Shown one piece after another: positions 46,001 to 58,780 of a DNA stretch of 64,000 nt; position 1 is the stretch's first letter, and each line of letters begins with the position of its first letter. Location: positions 7,196,191 through 7,260,190 of the forward strand of contig OZ024789.1 of assembly GCA_964017065.1 (NCBI GenBank). Reading direction: 5' to 3'. The position numbers and the translations under genes are program-made. Source of the stretch: Haliclona indistincta (lineage: Eukaryota; Porifera; Demospongiae; Haplosclerida; Chalinidae). The notes below the pieces were generated by a model. The model did not search any database, was not told the DNA's origin, and worked only from the letters and a program-made list of their open reading frames with translations.

Positions 46001-49000
46001 TTTGTGATGTGTATTTGCGTCATTCAGACTGTGTTTGGAGATGAATTTATGCAACTATCTGGTGGGCCGCGCAAAAATAACAGCGAAGTTCAATTGTCTC
46101 CGGATGCTCCAAAAAAGAAAAGAGTTGTACATGTACATTTGCTGAATGACACAGTGCTAACACTGTATGTAAAACCTACGTGTATGTGTCGAGACTTCTT
46201 TCATCATATCGCATGTCTGTTGGATGTTCAAGAATGGATCAGCTTCGGACTATCTGTGTTCCAAGGTTAGACACAGCCATCACTATCTCTGTAGTGCACA
46301 GTGGAGGGTACCATCTGATCTCCCATAATAGATGAAGGCAAGTCGCACCTGAAGGCCTTGTCTCCCTCATCTTTTGAAGAGATATTTCTTGAACCTGATC
46401 GACAGATCTACAAATACGCTCCTGTACAATGGATGAAAATGGTAAAAAAATAAACGAATATTTGGCTCCAGTCTCTGTTCAAATATGTTTTTTAGCCTCC
46501 TCCTGAACCAGGCGATCGCAACCCTCGACACCAATCACCTCCATTCACTGTCCACTTCAGAGTGATGTTTTACATCAGGAGGTTGACACAACTAGGAAAC
46601 CAGCAGACCAGACATCTCTACTATCTACAGGTTAATAACCATTCATTCATCATTCTCTGATCCATCATATCTTTAGTTGCGTCAAGATTTAAGAAGAGGA
46701 AGACTAGAGTGTTCATGGAATGAGCAACTCAAACTGACAGCTTTAGCTCTGCAATGTGAATATGGTGACTTTTCAAACATTGCTACACCACAGCAGTACT
46801 TCAAACCAAGACATTATCTACCTCAGATGGTAAGTCACTATTTCAGAATTTTACTAAAATTTTCCTGAATTTATTAGTTAGTGAGAGAGAAAAATGAGCA
46901 AGCTGTCACTGAACAGCTTACTGAGCTACACGCTGAACATATTGGATTAACTAGTGAACAAGCAGAAGAGAGGTTCCTACAAGAGGCAATGTCATTGAAG
47001 AACTATGGAAAGATTGTGTACAGTGTGACTAGAGTAAGCAGTGCATGGTGTTTATAATAATGCACCTTTTCATACTTGTTACAGCAAGAAACAAAGACCC
47101 CAGCACAAATGGCATTCACCGTGAACGGTATTAGCATCTGTGACATGCAACATAATCGTAAGAGATGTGTGGTGGAGTGCATATGGAGAAGCATCAACAA
47201 CATTGCATTTGATGTAAGTTATCGATAATAAATTCATCTAATGTTATCATAATCATTGTCCTTTAGCACCGTAAGATTACTCTAGTAGTAGAGGGAAGAG
47301 ATCCAGTGATAATTTTAGCATCCAGTTTTAGAAGGTTAATTTTTTACCAAGAACTTTTAAACTTGACATTGTAATTTCACAGAGCTGCTTACTTGTTGCG
47401 ATTTGTCAAGTTGTGTCACAAGTTTCAAATATACACACGTACACATGCTCGACAAGCTCCACAGCCATTACCATCATTGTCAAATCAAGTGGAATCATCT
47501 GGTGTCAAACCTATACCACCAGTGGAAGGTAGTGTGCTGCAAAATGTAATTATGTTACACTTTGTGTGTTTGCCAGACAAACTCTGCCCAGAGTATGAAG
47601 GAGAATTGATGACAATAAAGATGTTGAAGAGAGAGGGACAAGGAGTTGGTGAGACCATAGCATTATGTGCTCAGGACTGATATAACTTTATGGTGTGATG
47701 ATAGGTCTGAGAATCAGTGACCATGTTGCTCCAACTGGAGTCACCTATGCTGAGGTAGAGACACTAGTAGAGGGAGGTGTTGCAGAACGATACCTGAAGA
47801 CAGGTGCACCAAAACACTCTTTTATAATCCATTAATAATAGTAAATTTAACAGGAGATCTTCTGCTTAAACTCAATGACAAGGTACTGCATGGTCTCAAT
47901 CACCATGAGGTTGGAGAAATGTTTCGTACATCTCCTCCTCTGCTGAAAGTAGTTGTTTTGAGGAGAACAACAAGCAAAGATGGTAGGCAATCTCAAAAGT
48001 GTACATTTGACTTATGTCTTACTCAACAGCTCCTAGTGTAACAATGCAATCAAAGAAAAAGCTTCAGCTAGAGAGTGTTGACACAGAGGTTAAAACAAGT
48101 ACTCGTCACTACAAAGTGCCTCCTGCTCCTCCCGTTCGCCATATTGATACCAAAACTGATTCACCAGAAGCAAGCAAGGCAGAGCAGCAGTCAAGAATAG
48201 ATAGTAGTGAGGCAAAAAATGATAGTGAAAAAGAAAGCGTATCTATGCCAGTAGCAGAAGCTAGTGTGGAGACTGACAGTAACAATGAGGTTGCCTTGCT
48301 AGAATCTGATACAACTGATGGAGCTGAGACAGGCAATCAGATGGAATCAGGAGCTGAGACAGGCATGGAATCAAAGAATGAGTACAAGTTCACCTCAACC
48401 ACAACACTAGAGAATCATTCATTGGACGAAAGTGATGTACGATCTATTCCCATTTCAATAGGGGTTAGTAACTCAAATTATAGCAAACGATACATACATG
48501 TAATGAAACGTAATTATTGTGTGAAACTTGCGATCTTGTTTTAATTACTCAGGACACCAGAACTCTAAGCATACCCAGGAAAGACGGAAGTTTTGGCTTT
48601 GCTATAAAGGTGCAATTCTTCTACATTATACAAGCATGTAAATGGTTCACACACACACTTGTCAACAGGGTAGTACCAAGAATCGGTATCGTCCTGTCAG
48701 AGTGAGTACAATAACTGAAGGAGGAGCAGCTGAAGAAACAGGATTATGCATAGGAGATAGGATCATATCAGTCAATGGACAAGCTATTGAAGGCCGAGGA
48801 TACAAAGAAGTAGGTATTTTAAATCATTTCAATACAGTAGACCCTCGCTAATTCAAACACCTTGGTACCATGCCAACAAGAAAACTGTTTGGATTAGCAA
48901 GGGTCTGCTTTTGGTACAAGTACATGTGTAATACGGATTATAGTTTTTCAACAATATTTATTATTATGCTACTACAACTTTAGGCATTTTATTTGCTACA

Positions 49001-49932
49001 AACATCAGGAGAAGTGGTTACATTACTAATTGCTAAAGGACAGCCTGGCACTGATAAGCTTAGTGTCACACTAAGCAAAAGCGATGGAGCATTAGGTTTT
49101 CGATATGCACAACAAAAAGGTACACATCAACACATTCACTGTTCGATCGTTACTAACTGTTCTTTTCAACCAGAGTATACAATAGTTACTGCAGTGACAA
49201 AAAATTCACAGGCAGCCAAAGCTGGTTTGAAAGAAGGAGACCTCATATTAGAGGTACAAGAGCACTTCTTATAATCTAATGCTGCATTATTGCTCTGCTA
49301 GATCAATGGACAGAGTCTAGTGGGCGTTTCTCAAAGAGAGGTATATGCACTAATGGCTTGTGAACAGTCTACTATCAACCTCTTAATAGAAAAGAATAGT
49401 AAGGTAAGGTACACTACACTAGTACAATATCTATAGGTACACTAACTATGAAAATAAGAAGTTATAGTGATATTTCTACTGTATTTTAGCCACTGGACAG
49501 TATTCCAGAGCAGCTTGATCCAAGACTAGAAGATTATCAGTCTGATTCAATGGTAACAATAACCCTCAGAAAAGAGAACAGACAACTTGGTTTCAAAATA
49601 AAGAAAAAGAAAAATCTCGGAGGTACACTAATAGCAATAAGATGGGTGTTATAATCATTGTGTTTTGCTGACAGAACACTGTGGATTGTTCGTTACTAGT
49701 ATAGAAAAAGACCCAGCACTCTCCGATGGTAGAATATTGGTAAATGATGAGCTAGTGAAGGTTCATATTATCTCTAACAACACACATATAGTATTATTGG
49801 TGATTTATACAGGTAAACGGCAAAAGTCTGATCGGACTATCGCATGAAAATGCACTTCAGTTATTGAAAGGAGAACCAGATGAATGCATGTTTGTTATCA
49901 GGAGACAAATGGCACTGTCACCATACCAGTAG
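43061..49932 (+). CDS. KIND-FERM-PDZ scaffold, FRMPD2/PTPN13-like without phosphatase domain
   Basis: More than 25 short exons. Exons 1-4 (43061-43181, 43235-43350, 43407-43480, 43530-43676) give a KIND domain: LAEVLAVLNAPLEELTAWAL and later RPTLATIIK. A proline-rich disordered middle follows (44125-45877). FERM starts at 46120 (RVVHVHLLNDTVLTLYV) and runs to about 47460, with all three lobes present. Four PDZ domains follow: GQGVGLRI (47640), DGSFGFAIK (48580), DGALGFRY (49085), NRQLGFKIK (49578). The stop TAG is at 49930 after the last PDZ. PTPN13 continues into a tyrosine phosphatase; FRMPD2 does not, so FRMPD2 is the closer architecture. Family members sit at cell cortex or basolateral junctions. 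Confidence 0.88.
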
Positions 49933-50135
49933 TATCATAAATAACACATTAGCTTGTTTTTATCCTATACCTACGATCGTGCTTTCTACATCCTCACTAT
50001 ATTTATTATCCCATATTTATCTATTAAAGATGTCGAAATATCTCATGCAACTGATAAAACTTTAAATAAATCCGTGATTATACACAAAACAGCTGGGAAG
50101 AGCTACCTCCATATTGGAGGTCAATATGTTGTTTA
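49933..50135. other. convergent 3' interval
   Basis: 203 bp between the stops of the PDZ scaffold (plus) and CPT2 (minus). Contains AATAAA (50065), a likely polyadenylation signal on the plus strand. Confidence 0.5.
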
Positions 50136-53100
50136 TCACATTGTTTTGATGACATCATGAAGATCATTCAGAGCGCTCTCAATATTACTGATTAGTTGTT
50201 GACCATCTCTGGCAGGGTATGTAGTCACATTGCATCCTAGTAACAGAAAAGAAAAAATCAACGTTGAAAAAAAAAACTGTCTTACCAATAGTGTCATCAG
50301 TTATTCCATATCCCAAACCATAGCCATCATCGGTAACAGGAGCAAATCCTCCCATAAGCACTGAGTCTGCTGACAGTGTAGATGTTGAAAGGATGATGTG
50401 ATTCAGTTTAACATATGCTGGATCATCAAACAGAGGCAGTGACTGTTGATCTAATGCTGCTAGGCATTTGATAGCAAAGAGATGCCGATCAAATCCATTT
50501 CCTAAAGAGAAAAAACAAAATCAAGCTACATGATACTCATACTCTCACCAGTAGCTGCTTCCTTCACTAGTCTATTGTGCCATTTCACAGCATCCTTTAT
50601 CAGCTCAGCTTTCTCCTCTGTAGAAGCATTTGATGATGGCTCAAATGCAGCAGCACATTTATCAGTAGCAACTGATGCTGGTCGAATGGTCTCAGTACGA
50701 CCATGTTTGAAGGCAGCAGTGCTACAAGACTCATATGCCACAGGACTGTGTTTATATTGCCGATAATACGCAATCTAAAGTTGTGAAATTCATGATCATG
50801 TACTAGAACACACTTGTGAACTCACTTGAAATGCTAGCTGTAAGATTCCATCAGCACCAAGAGACTTAGTTTTAAGTAGTGGTTTAGCAAAATGTTGATA
50901 TTGGAGAACTGAAGTACTGAGTCTTTGTGCCCTAGCCTCCATCTCCGTCTTTGCCAAACTAATAGATGCTTTTGCACTATCAGACAAGATGGGCTCGAGT
51001 TTGCAGATACTGTTAGAAGTCTGTTATTGGTAAAGTGAATTTATAGATTATATGTACATTGTAAAATTACCTCTTCATTAGACTCAAAGTGTTTGATAGA
51101 GAAGGTAGAAGATGGCTGACTAGGATGAACTGGGGCAGTCGTCGTCTCCTTAAACAACTCATTAAATAGTCTCAGTACAGCTACTCCATCACCCCAAGCA
51201 TGCTCAAAATTGACAGATGCTCCAGAATTACGGCAGACAATAAGTTGAAACGATTTGTCAAACCATCTGAGAAAAACATTGCGTGCAAGCCTAATATCAA
51301 ACAATTTGCACACACCTGTTAGCTCCATGGTTGTGTAGAAAGACAGTGGTTGCTTCATCCGGGGACTCTGGTTCAGTGTCATCCAAACACAATACAAACA
51401 GTGCAGAGTCTATCTTGTCTAACAGTGCTGCATTGTGCGAATTTGATGACAACTCATCTCTGGCATTTGCCCACTGGTCTCTTCCCATGGAAGTGAGATA
51501 ACCGATTGGATATTCAGCTGGAGTCACACTGTCATCCATAATGGCCGATAGAGATCCATACAGCTTGTCAGGATCAACAGGTAACCCTAAAACCGTGTAT
51601 CAAATACATAATTTTCAAAATTATGTCATAAATGTTACCATTTGGTTGGACTGCATCAACACAGTACATGTGACCATTCCTTAAAACTAAAACATGTGGT
51701 GCGCCAGGTGAGGCTTTTAGCTCATCTTTGCCTTGGCGAGGGATTCGAGTGGAATTGAACAGTCTCTTATATTGGCTCATATCAAGAGGAAATGCCTTCA
51801 TAAGAAAAGCTCCATACCAAGATAATGAACTAGGCACAAACCTACAATAAACAATAGTTATTGTTATACAGTACCTAATGGTGTCTTCCTACAATACCTA
51901 ATAGCATTCTTGAACCATTCTGTGTTGCTGCGTGATGGATTTAAGTGAAATATCTCAGGTTCAAGTTTTTGATCATCAAGAGAATTACGAACTCTAACAG
52001 CTGAGCGAATAAAGTTAACAGCTCTATCAATCTGAAAGAAAAACATGATGAACAAGTACTGCAGTGTTAGATGCACAAACCTGGTCAGGCTGACGAGGAT
52101 CTGGTTTGAATGTCATGAACGGGTTGTGGTTGAGTACGACTGACCGCCTGTCCTTAAGGTACATATCAAACCAGTAATCTGTTGATTGATGTGAGAATAT
52201 AAAGAACTAGTATAGCACATACAGACTACTCACCTGTGATATAACTAGTGTGCTTGTTTTTACGATTCTGTTGTACCAAACGGTTGTTCAGTTCTGAAAT
52301 GAAAACAGTCATATTGATTACATATACTGTAGCTATGAAGTCATAGCTACAGTATATAGATTCATGTTTTTCATCCAAAGGGTTAGTCACCCAGTATCCT
52401 TCTGTAGAACCGTTAACAACTGGATCAAAGTCTTAATCGTCCAAAATTTGGGCTTGATCGTTTAATTGTACTTGATCTTTATTATCATGCTCAATCACGC
52501 ACATTACCGTCTACTATGGGCGGTGCGAACAGTCCGGTCAGTCCAGTTTTTGCCATAATGAACATTTCAGGGAGCGAACCAAGTACCCACCATCATCGTG
52601 CACGCTAATCACGCCCCTAATGAATAATTAATTCGTTAAATATTTTCGCTCCCGGTTTTTTTAAATATATGCATAAATTAACACACTGAATTTGCTTCCG
52701 CTGCCTCTGGTGACTATCCCTTAATTGGCATCGTAATTATGTGTACACTATACTATTCAGTCTAAATTTGAGTTTGGCAGCTACTGTACCTTCTCAAAGT
52801 TGATTCAATCATATTGCCATGCACTAGCTTACTTACACACCATAGCCAGCAGATCCCGGTTTTTTAAACTCTTCAGTCAACTGCTCAGTCACAGAATATT
52901 CTTCAGCCGTGAGAATTGGTTTTTGAGCTGCAAGATAACGTTTGCAAGTGTCTGCTAAATTAGGTACGGGCAAACGAGGCAAGCCAGGTTGAAAATGCAT
53001 AGTGGGTAGTTTGCTGTCTTGAATATATCTCTCCTTGTCATCATTCCTCAACAAGGGGCTGCTGCAAATTGGTCTCACAGCTGTGCTGGGCGTCATACGA

Positions 53101-53221
53101 CCACATACCAGCTACATCATATCAAACAAAAGTATTGGAACAGTAATGTTAGGACCAGAACGCTTACTATTCCAGTAACACGCCATCTCGCAAAATAAAG
53201 TACTCTCAGAGCCGCCGCCAT
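50136..53221 (-). CDS. CPT2: carnitine O-palmitoyltransferase 2, mitochondrial
   Basis: About 12 exons from the ATG at 53221 to the stop at 50136-50138; for example 53169-53221, about 52836-53112, 52235-52294, 52081-52178, 51640-51842, 51317-51588, 51071-51268, 50136-50237. An Arg/Ala-rich presequence ([17 protein letters not shown]) precedes [17 protein letters not shown]. Conserved CPT2 blocks are [27 protein letters not shown], the catalytic His in [45 protein letters not shown] and [18 protein letters not shown]2 reforms acyl-CoA on the matrix side of the inner membrane. There are no CPT1-type membrane segments. It starts 44 bp from the divergent SETD6-like gene. Confidence 0.96.
52322..52357. 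repeat. near-perfect hairpin in a CPT2 intron
   Basis: atatactgtagctatga and tcatagctacagtatat pair over 17 bp around a 2-base centre. Confidence 0.85.
52359..52835. other. CPT2 intron, nothing recognised
   Basis: AT-rich, no paired termini or coding similarity. Confidence 0.4.
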
Positions 53222-53265
53222 GTGCATACCACACCTTTGACACGCCTGCAGACACGCCCAACATC
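53222..53265. promoter_or_regulatory. 44-bp divergent start interval CPT2 / SETD6-like
   Basis: The two ATGs are 44 bp apart, so the 5' UTRs must be very short or overlap. No TATA box is visible. Use as a shared bidirectional promoter is inferred. Confidence 0.55.
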
Positions 53266-56175
53266 ATGGCATCAATTTTGCAGAGAAATCTCCTGTTTCA
53301 TCGTCGATGTTCTACGTCTCGCAAAGCAGCAAAGAGGAAACTTGGTAGCCGTTATAGAAGAAGGAGATTGGAAACAAATGAAGACATCAAAGTGAATGAT
53401 TTCAGAAAATGGTGCACTGCAGTTGCAGGAATTACACTAAATCCTAAGGTGACGTGTGGGTAGATGTTGCATAAATATCACTCACTCTCTATCATATTCA
53501 GTTATACATTGGGTGTGTTGGATCATGTTCTGGTATAGGAGTAGTCGCTAGTGAGAACATCAGTGCTGGCGAGGAGCTAGCACTGATCCCTCGCTCAGCC
53601 CTCCTCACTGCAACCAATGGAGTAGCTGAGATGGCTATGTTAGACGATCCAGAACTGCTTGTGCAGTTGGCAGACAAACCATCATGGATACCTCTTGTAC
53701 TTTCTATCATAGCAGAGATCAATCAACAGGTAATTTTTGTACAGCTCAAGTTAGACCAGTCATTTGCTTTTCATCAGTGAACCGTTCATTAGCAGGTACA
53801 GGTCGGTCGTATTTCATTAGCATTGCTATTTTGATCTGCTCCTTGCATTTTGCTTGATACTAAAAAAAGTTAATATCAAGCAAAATGACAATTTTGTGTA
53901 TGCTGGCATCTGCATGTTAATACTAGTCTCAGCATAATTATTTATTTCTATCATGCTTTACACTGAGCAACAATAACAATTTATTTGATTGGTCAGAGGC
54001 TGGCCTCATACCCAGGCCTGCTTTGGCGGACGATCTTGTACTGCGGAAACCCAGAGCGGACATTCCATTTTCTACTTCCAGTTTCCACATTCCATTTTGT
54101 AAAAAGCAAGGCAAAAACTGTAGAGCACACGTTGAAAGATGCATATTTAGCTTGAACCAGTAACCAGAGAGTGGCTGTAGCTCATTCCAGGCTTCCAGTG
54201 TGACGAGCACGTGGCTGGATGTGTTTCGTGAGCTTGAGCGAGCACACCCTTCATCTCACAGTGCAATGACAAACATGCAGGGTCACCACTGTATTTGCGA
54301 CTGAGATACACACATTAACTCTGAAGAATTTATTTATTAAAGAGTGTGCAGTGAACGCTGCATAAGTACATGATCATACATGGGTAATATTATCTATGCT
54401 GTGCCATGCAGGATATACAGTGCATAACTGCATGCTGGCTTCATGCCAACAATGGTATGCTACATTTAATGTGTGCATTCTGTGTAGTGATCCATTCCTT
54501 ATTTGCATGTAACACACCTTTGCATGTATGTAAACTTTGTTATTCTCCTACTGACATTGTGAGGAAGTGCTCGCATAGGCTTACAAAGCACATGAGGGCC
54601 AGTTGTTCATTGCTGGAAGCCTGGAATGAGCTACCGGCTCACCCTGGTATAACCACTCTCTGGTTACTGGTTCAAGCTAAAAATAGTCTTTCAACGTATG
54701 TTCTACACACTGTTGGTGCATTAGTTTAATTTATCCAACATCCGGTTAAAACGATGATACTTACCGACGTTACCGTACATTTCTCTGTGTTACTTGGCTA
54801 GCCACGTGGTGAACAGAGGGACATACTCAATTACACGCATGCACCTACAGTGTGTACCAGGCCTAATAATTTTAGGCCTGTATACAAGGCTAGTGATAGG
54901 CCTACCTGCAACACTACAGTGTATGATCACGCCTAAAATTATTATTATTAATTATGCTTAGGTGAAAAGTCGGTGGGAACCTTATCTTAATGTGGTTAGT
55001 AACAACACTAACGATGATCCACCTCTACTGTGGAGTGAGAGTGAAAGAGAACGACTATTGTCAGGCATGGGAGTTGATCAGCTAGTGAACAGAGACATCA
55101 AATTGATTGCTGTTGATTATCACACTGTAGCTGAACCATTCATGAGACGGCATCCTGACATCTATAGTGAACACATGATTAGTAGACAAATTTATGAACA
55201 AGTCACTGCACTAGTAATGGCTTACAGTTTTACAGATGCTGTAGAGCCCATGAAGGAAAATGCCCTATCTGCTCACAATCTCACCATGATGGTTCCTTTT
55301 GTTGATCTTCTTAACCATCACTACAACCATCATGCTGAATTATCGTTTCATCCTGAGTGTCTACGATTAGTCGCTATTCGACAAATCCACAAGGTTTATT
55401 ATCAGCACTCTCTGATTATCTTTAAGTTAACTTAACATCACAGGGAGAGGAAGTAATGAATACATACGGAGAATTACCTAATTACAGTCTTCTTCATGTC
55501 TATGGTTTTACACTCAAGGACAATCCACATGATGCCGTAAGTACTGTGCTTATTCGTGCTGTGCCTGATTTTTCTGAAAGGCATGTGTGAGCAAGACAGC
55601 ACTAAGAACCGTTTATCTGAATGAAATGGTGGACGAAGATGAAATGAGCCGTAGGAAGAAAAGGTGGAGGAACCTAGAGAAACAAGATATGCTTCCGGAT
55701 GAGTTTGAGGTTTACTGTACTGGTGAAATAGAGACTGACTTACTAGTAGCTGTTAGGGTAAGACTGACTATAGCCTAGCTTCACCTACATGATCTTACTG
55801 TGTATAGCTGTTGCTTGCTCCAGCCAAAGAACTTAAAAAGCTCACCAATATCCTATGCTCACTGGAGAAGCAGATCTGTAAGTTTAGGAGCATGTACATT
55901 GTTGAGTGTTTTTTTACTTTTAGCTCACATGAGCGATCTTTCTGCTGTTGAGAAGGAATTCATGAAGAGGTATGGCTAATGCATAATTTTCACTTTTTGT
56001 TTCACTTGTGTGTAGATTGGCACTGTGGTACGCAAAATGTCTACCTGAAGATTTTTCTGTGTGCAAGCATGTATCTGATCTTCATTGGAAGCTGCTCAAC
56101 AGTAGAGAGCAGGCAGCTCTACAACTGTGTCTCAGTCAACACTGCTGTTTCACAGCTATATCTAATTCAACATAA
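53266..56175 (+). CDS. SETD6: SET-domain protein-lysine methyltransferase, SETD6-like
   Basis: About eight exons, among them 53266-53449, 53502-53730, 54962-55395 and a last one from about 56010 to the stop at 56173. After an Arg-rich start, FRKWCTAVAGITLNPK leads into the split SET domain: GSCSGIGVVASENISAGEEL and, after the insert, MMVPFVDLLNHHYNHHAEL followed by GEEVMNTYGELPNYSLLHVYG. These are the SAM- and substrate-binding blocks of the SETD6 / Rubisco-methyltransferase type, and the C-terminal helical substrate-binding domain follows. Human SETD6 monomethylates nuclear proteins such as RelA; the substrate here is unknown. The second intron is 1.2 kb and holds a foldback element. Confidence 0.88.
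54103..54715. mobile_element. foldback element in SETD6-like intron 2
   Basis: The arm at about 54118-54215 (cgttgaaaga...tagcttgaaccagtaaccag...cattccaggcttcca) is complementary to 54615-54705 (ggaagcctggaatg...tggttactggttcaagcta...ctttcaacg). The arms give similar translated readings on opposite strands (TLEAWNEL / LLEAWNEL), so they may descend from a once-coding segment. I cannot assign it to a superfamily. Confidence 0.7.
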
Positions 56176-56355
56176 ACTCAACCAAAAAGACAACCATATA
56201 CATGTACTTGTTCTAATACTAGAAATGTCCAGTCCTTTAGATTATACAAAACCAGAAAATTCAAGTAGTGTCAAGGCAGTTGAAACCGCCTTATAGCCCC
56301 ACGCTCCGGTGAATATAAAAGTGCTGTTTCTTTTCTGGCAGACAAAATAATAATT

Positions 56356-57076
56356 ATGGCGTTGACTAGGTAAGCACTCTTGCAGTGATGCAGTTGACCG
56401 TTATCTCTTGTACAGGTTTACCTATTTTGAAGGGCGAGGTCTGGGTGAGCGAGTGCGCTGCATACTGGCAGAATGCGGCGTGCAGTACGAGGACAGGATT
56501 CTTACTAAGCAGCTATTGGCCGAGTTGAGGGAGACTGATCAGCTGTTGTTCGAACAAGTACCGTTGTTAGAAATAGATGGTCTGAAATTGGTTCAGTCGA
56601 GTGCCATTGTGCGATATCTGGCTCGCAAATACAACTTGTACGGAAAATCAGCTGAGGAAGCTGTGCAATGCGACATGCTGTTTGATGGGCTGAACGATTG
56701 CATGAGGCTGTTCATCGCCTATGTGTTTCAACAAAACAAGGCAAATTACTTGGAAGAGAAAGTTGTTCCTATGCTACCGCGTTACTTAAAACCAATGAGT
56801 GATTGCTTAGCAAGCAATAATGATGGAAAAGAAAAGGGGTTTCTGCTTGGTGATGAAATCACATATCCCGACCTCTTACTACTGGAAGTGTTGGAGTATG
56901 TTGATGCTCTTCTTCCCTCTCAGCTTACCAAGTATCCGCTGCTTGTTGCCTTCCGTATGAGAATGCTAGAGCGACCATCCATGAAGCAGTTCTACAGCTC
57001 TGGTCTGCATCGCAAAACACCTGACGATGAGTATGCAGCACATGTGGCAGATATACTTGGATGGAATAAAAATTAG
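56356..57076 (+). CDS. glutathione S-transferase, alpha/sigma-like
   Basis: Two exons (56356-56369, 56416-57076) give 224 aa. The N-terminal thioredoxin fold has RFTYFEGRGLGERVRCILAE, with the Tyr used for glutathione activation near residue 7-8. The G-site signature follows: QVPLLEIDGLKLVQSSAIVR, containing the cis-Pro loop and the Gln-Ser pair, then YLARKYNLYGK. The C-terminal helical domain has YPDLLLLEVLEYVDAL. Cytosolic GSTs conjugate glutathione to electrophiles. Alpha class fits best by eye; sigma or mu is possible. Confidence 0.9.
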
Positions 57077-57138
57077 AATTGAATTATTAATGACTATTAA
57101 TTTTGATAGTACAATCATTTGAAAGTCTGTCTGTATAA

Positions 57139-58687
57139 TTATTTAGTACTAGACCATTTGAAAAAGTCACATCGAGAGGCGGGGTCATTTTTAGCTCCTT
57201 CGGGTCGAGCACACACGTAAAAATGCTTTCCTCGATTAGGGCCAGGCTTTTTCACCACTCTTTCTACACTTGGTTCTTGATGACCAGAGCATAATGGAGC
57301 TTTAGGAGGTCCCTTGAATACATCTTTCCACTGTGATCCAAGCTTTGCTGAAGAAGCAGGAGTAGAGCTAGTGCCAGAAGAAGGTTTGTCTCGACTCTTT
57401 TTAGTGTTTGGGAGTAAGAATGCAGTGATACTTTGATTTTGCGTCTGAGGTCTTTTTCTGTGTGATTGAGCTGATTTAGATGTGGTACTAGTTGTTGTGA
57501 AGAATGATGAGAGCTTGCTTTGCTTGCCAGAAAATTCAGGGTAATGAGATGTCGAATGAAGGGGAGGAGAAGATGCCGGAGAGGGGACAAGACTAAGTTC
57601 AGCCATTACAGGACAATGATCAGAGCCAAACTCCTCCTGTAATACCTGTGAGTCACTCAATACCTTGATAAGACTAGGGCTCAGCAAAATGAAATCAATT
57701 CTTTGACCATAGTTGACTTTACGAGAGTCAGTCATTGTACACCAACATGTGTAGGCACCTTTACGATCAGGATAGAGCTGTCTGAATGAGTCAATCAGAA
57801 TATGAGCAGAAGAATCACCACTAGATGCCGCCATGCCAACAAAACTTCTCAGTAGCTGCCTTGCTTCAGATTGTAGTGGAAAGGTCTAAAAAAGAGTGAA
57901 CACAAATAGAATATGACGGCATATAAACTGACAGGCATCTCTTGAAGAACTGCTGAGTCAGCATCAAACATGACACAGTTTAGATCTCCTACCACTATAA
58001 CATCCCTGAAGAAGAAAGGTAGTCCTAAGTTAGCGAGTATTTAGACACAATACCTTCCATTGCGAATTAATGATGAACATCGCTCTCTCAAAGCAGTAAA
58101 GAAGTTTAGTTTATAAGGTAGTCTCTCTGGCATATCAGGATCAACTCTTGGACAGTATACATTAATTATTACAACACTTCTTCCATCGGCACAAGAGTGT
58201 TGAGTCAACACTGCACGTCCCTCCACATCTAGACCTGTTAGTTCCTGAGCAGAGAGATGTGGTAAGTGAGCAGGACTACCCACACTATCACTCCTTCCAG
58301 TGACACCACTTCCTGTAATTCCTTCCTCTGCTGCTGTAGGCATGCACGAGTTTTTAGTATAAGTGACAACACCTGCATATTAGCGAAAGTAATGTCAAAA
58401 TGTAACAACAGTAAGACTTACCCGAGTATCCTTGCTTAGTTTTGCAGAATGAGAAAAAGGCATTGTATCCATCACATATTGCCACATCATGTCCAATTTG
58501 TGATCCTACATGTGCATGATGTCATAAAATTCCTCAATCAAGGAGTTCAAATAAACTTACTTGAACACTTCACCTCTTGTAGGCAAATCACATCTGCTGA
58601 GAACGAGTCTAAAAACTCTCTCAAGCTAGCTCCTCTGTTCTTGAGCACTGCTCGCAATCCATTCACGTTCCAACTGACGATCTTCAT
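57139..58687 (-). CDS. APEX2: DNA-(apurinic/apyrimidinic site) endonuclease 2
   Basis: Five exons; start ATG at 58687, with exons near 58561-58687, 58422-58503, 58051-58373, about 57952-58006 and 57139-57886. The EEP nuclease domain begins [20 protein letters not shown] and has CLQEVK (metal-binding Glu), VVGDLN and the C-terminal [11 protein letters not shown] (catalytic Asp-His). A PCNA-interacting-type box [10 protein letters not shown] follows, and the end is a GRF zinc finger ([10 protein letters not shown]...CDFFKW). This combination is specific to APEX2, which processes 3' ends and abasic sites with PCNA in nucleus and mitochondria. Starts 93 bp from the divergent LAP2-like gene. Confidence 0.94.
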
Positions 58688-58780
58688 TTTGGTCACGCCC
58701 TCTTGTGTTAGTATGGGCGTGGTTTACAATAAAGAGCGGGCTCGAGCGGACTGAAACAGTTTCAAACATCACCTCTTGCA
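58688..58780. promoter_or_regulatory. divergent start interval APEX2 / LAP2-like
   Basis: 93 bp between ATGs, GC-richer than surroundings. Bidirectional promoter inferred from spacing. Confidence 0.5.

Noticed and set aside
49933..50135. Possible phosphatase exons after the last PDZ domain
   Set aside because: A clear TAG ends the frame at 49930-49932, and the CPT2 3' end begins within 204 bp on the other strand; no PTP signature is present.
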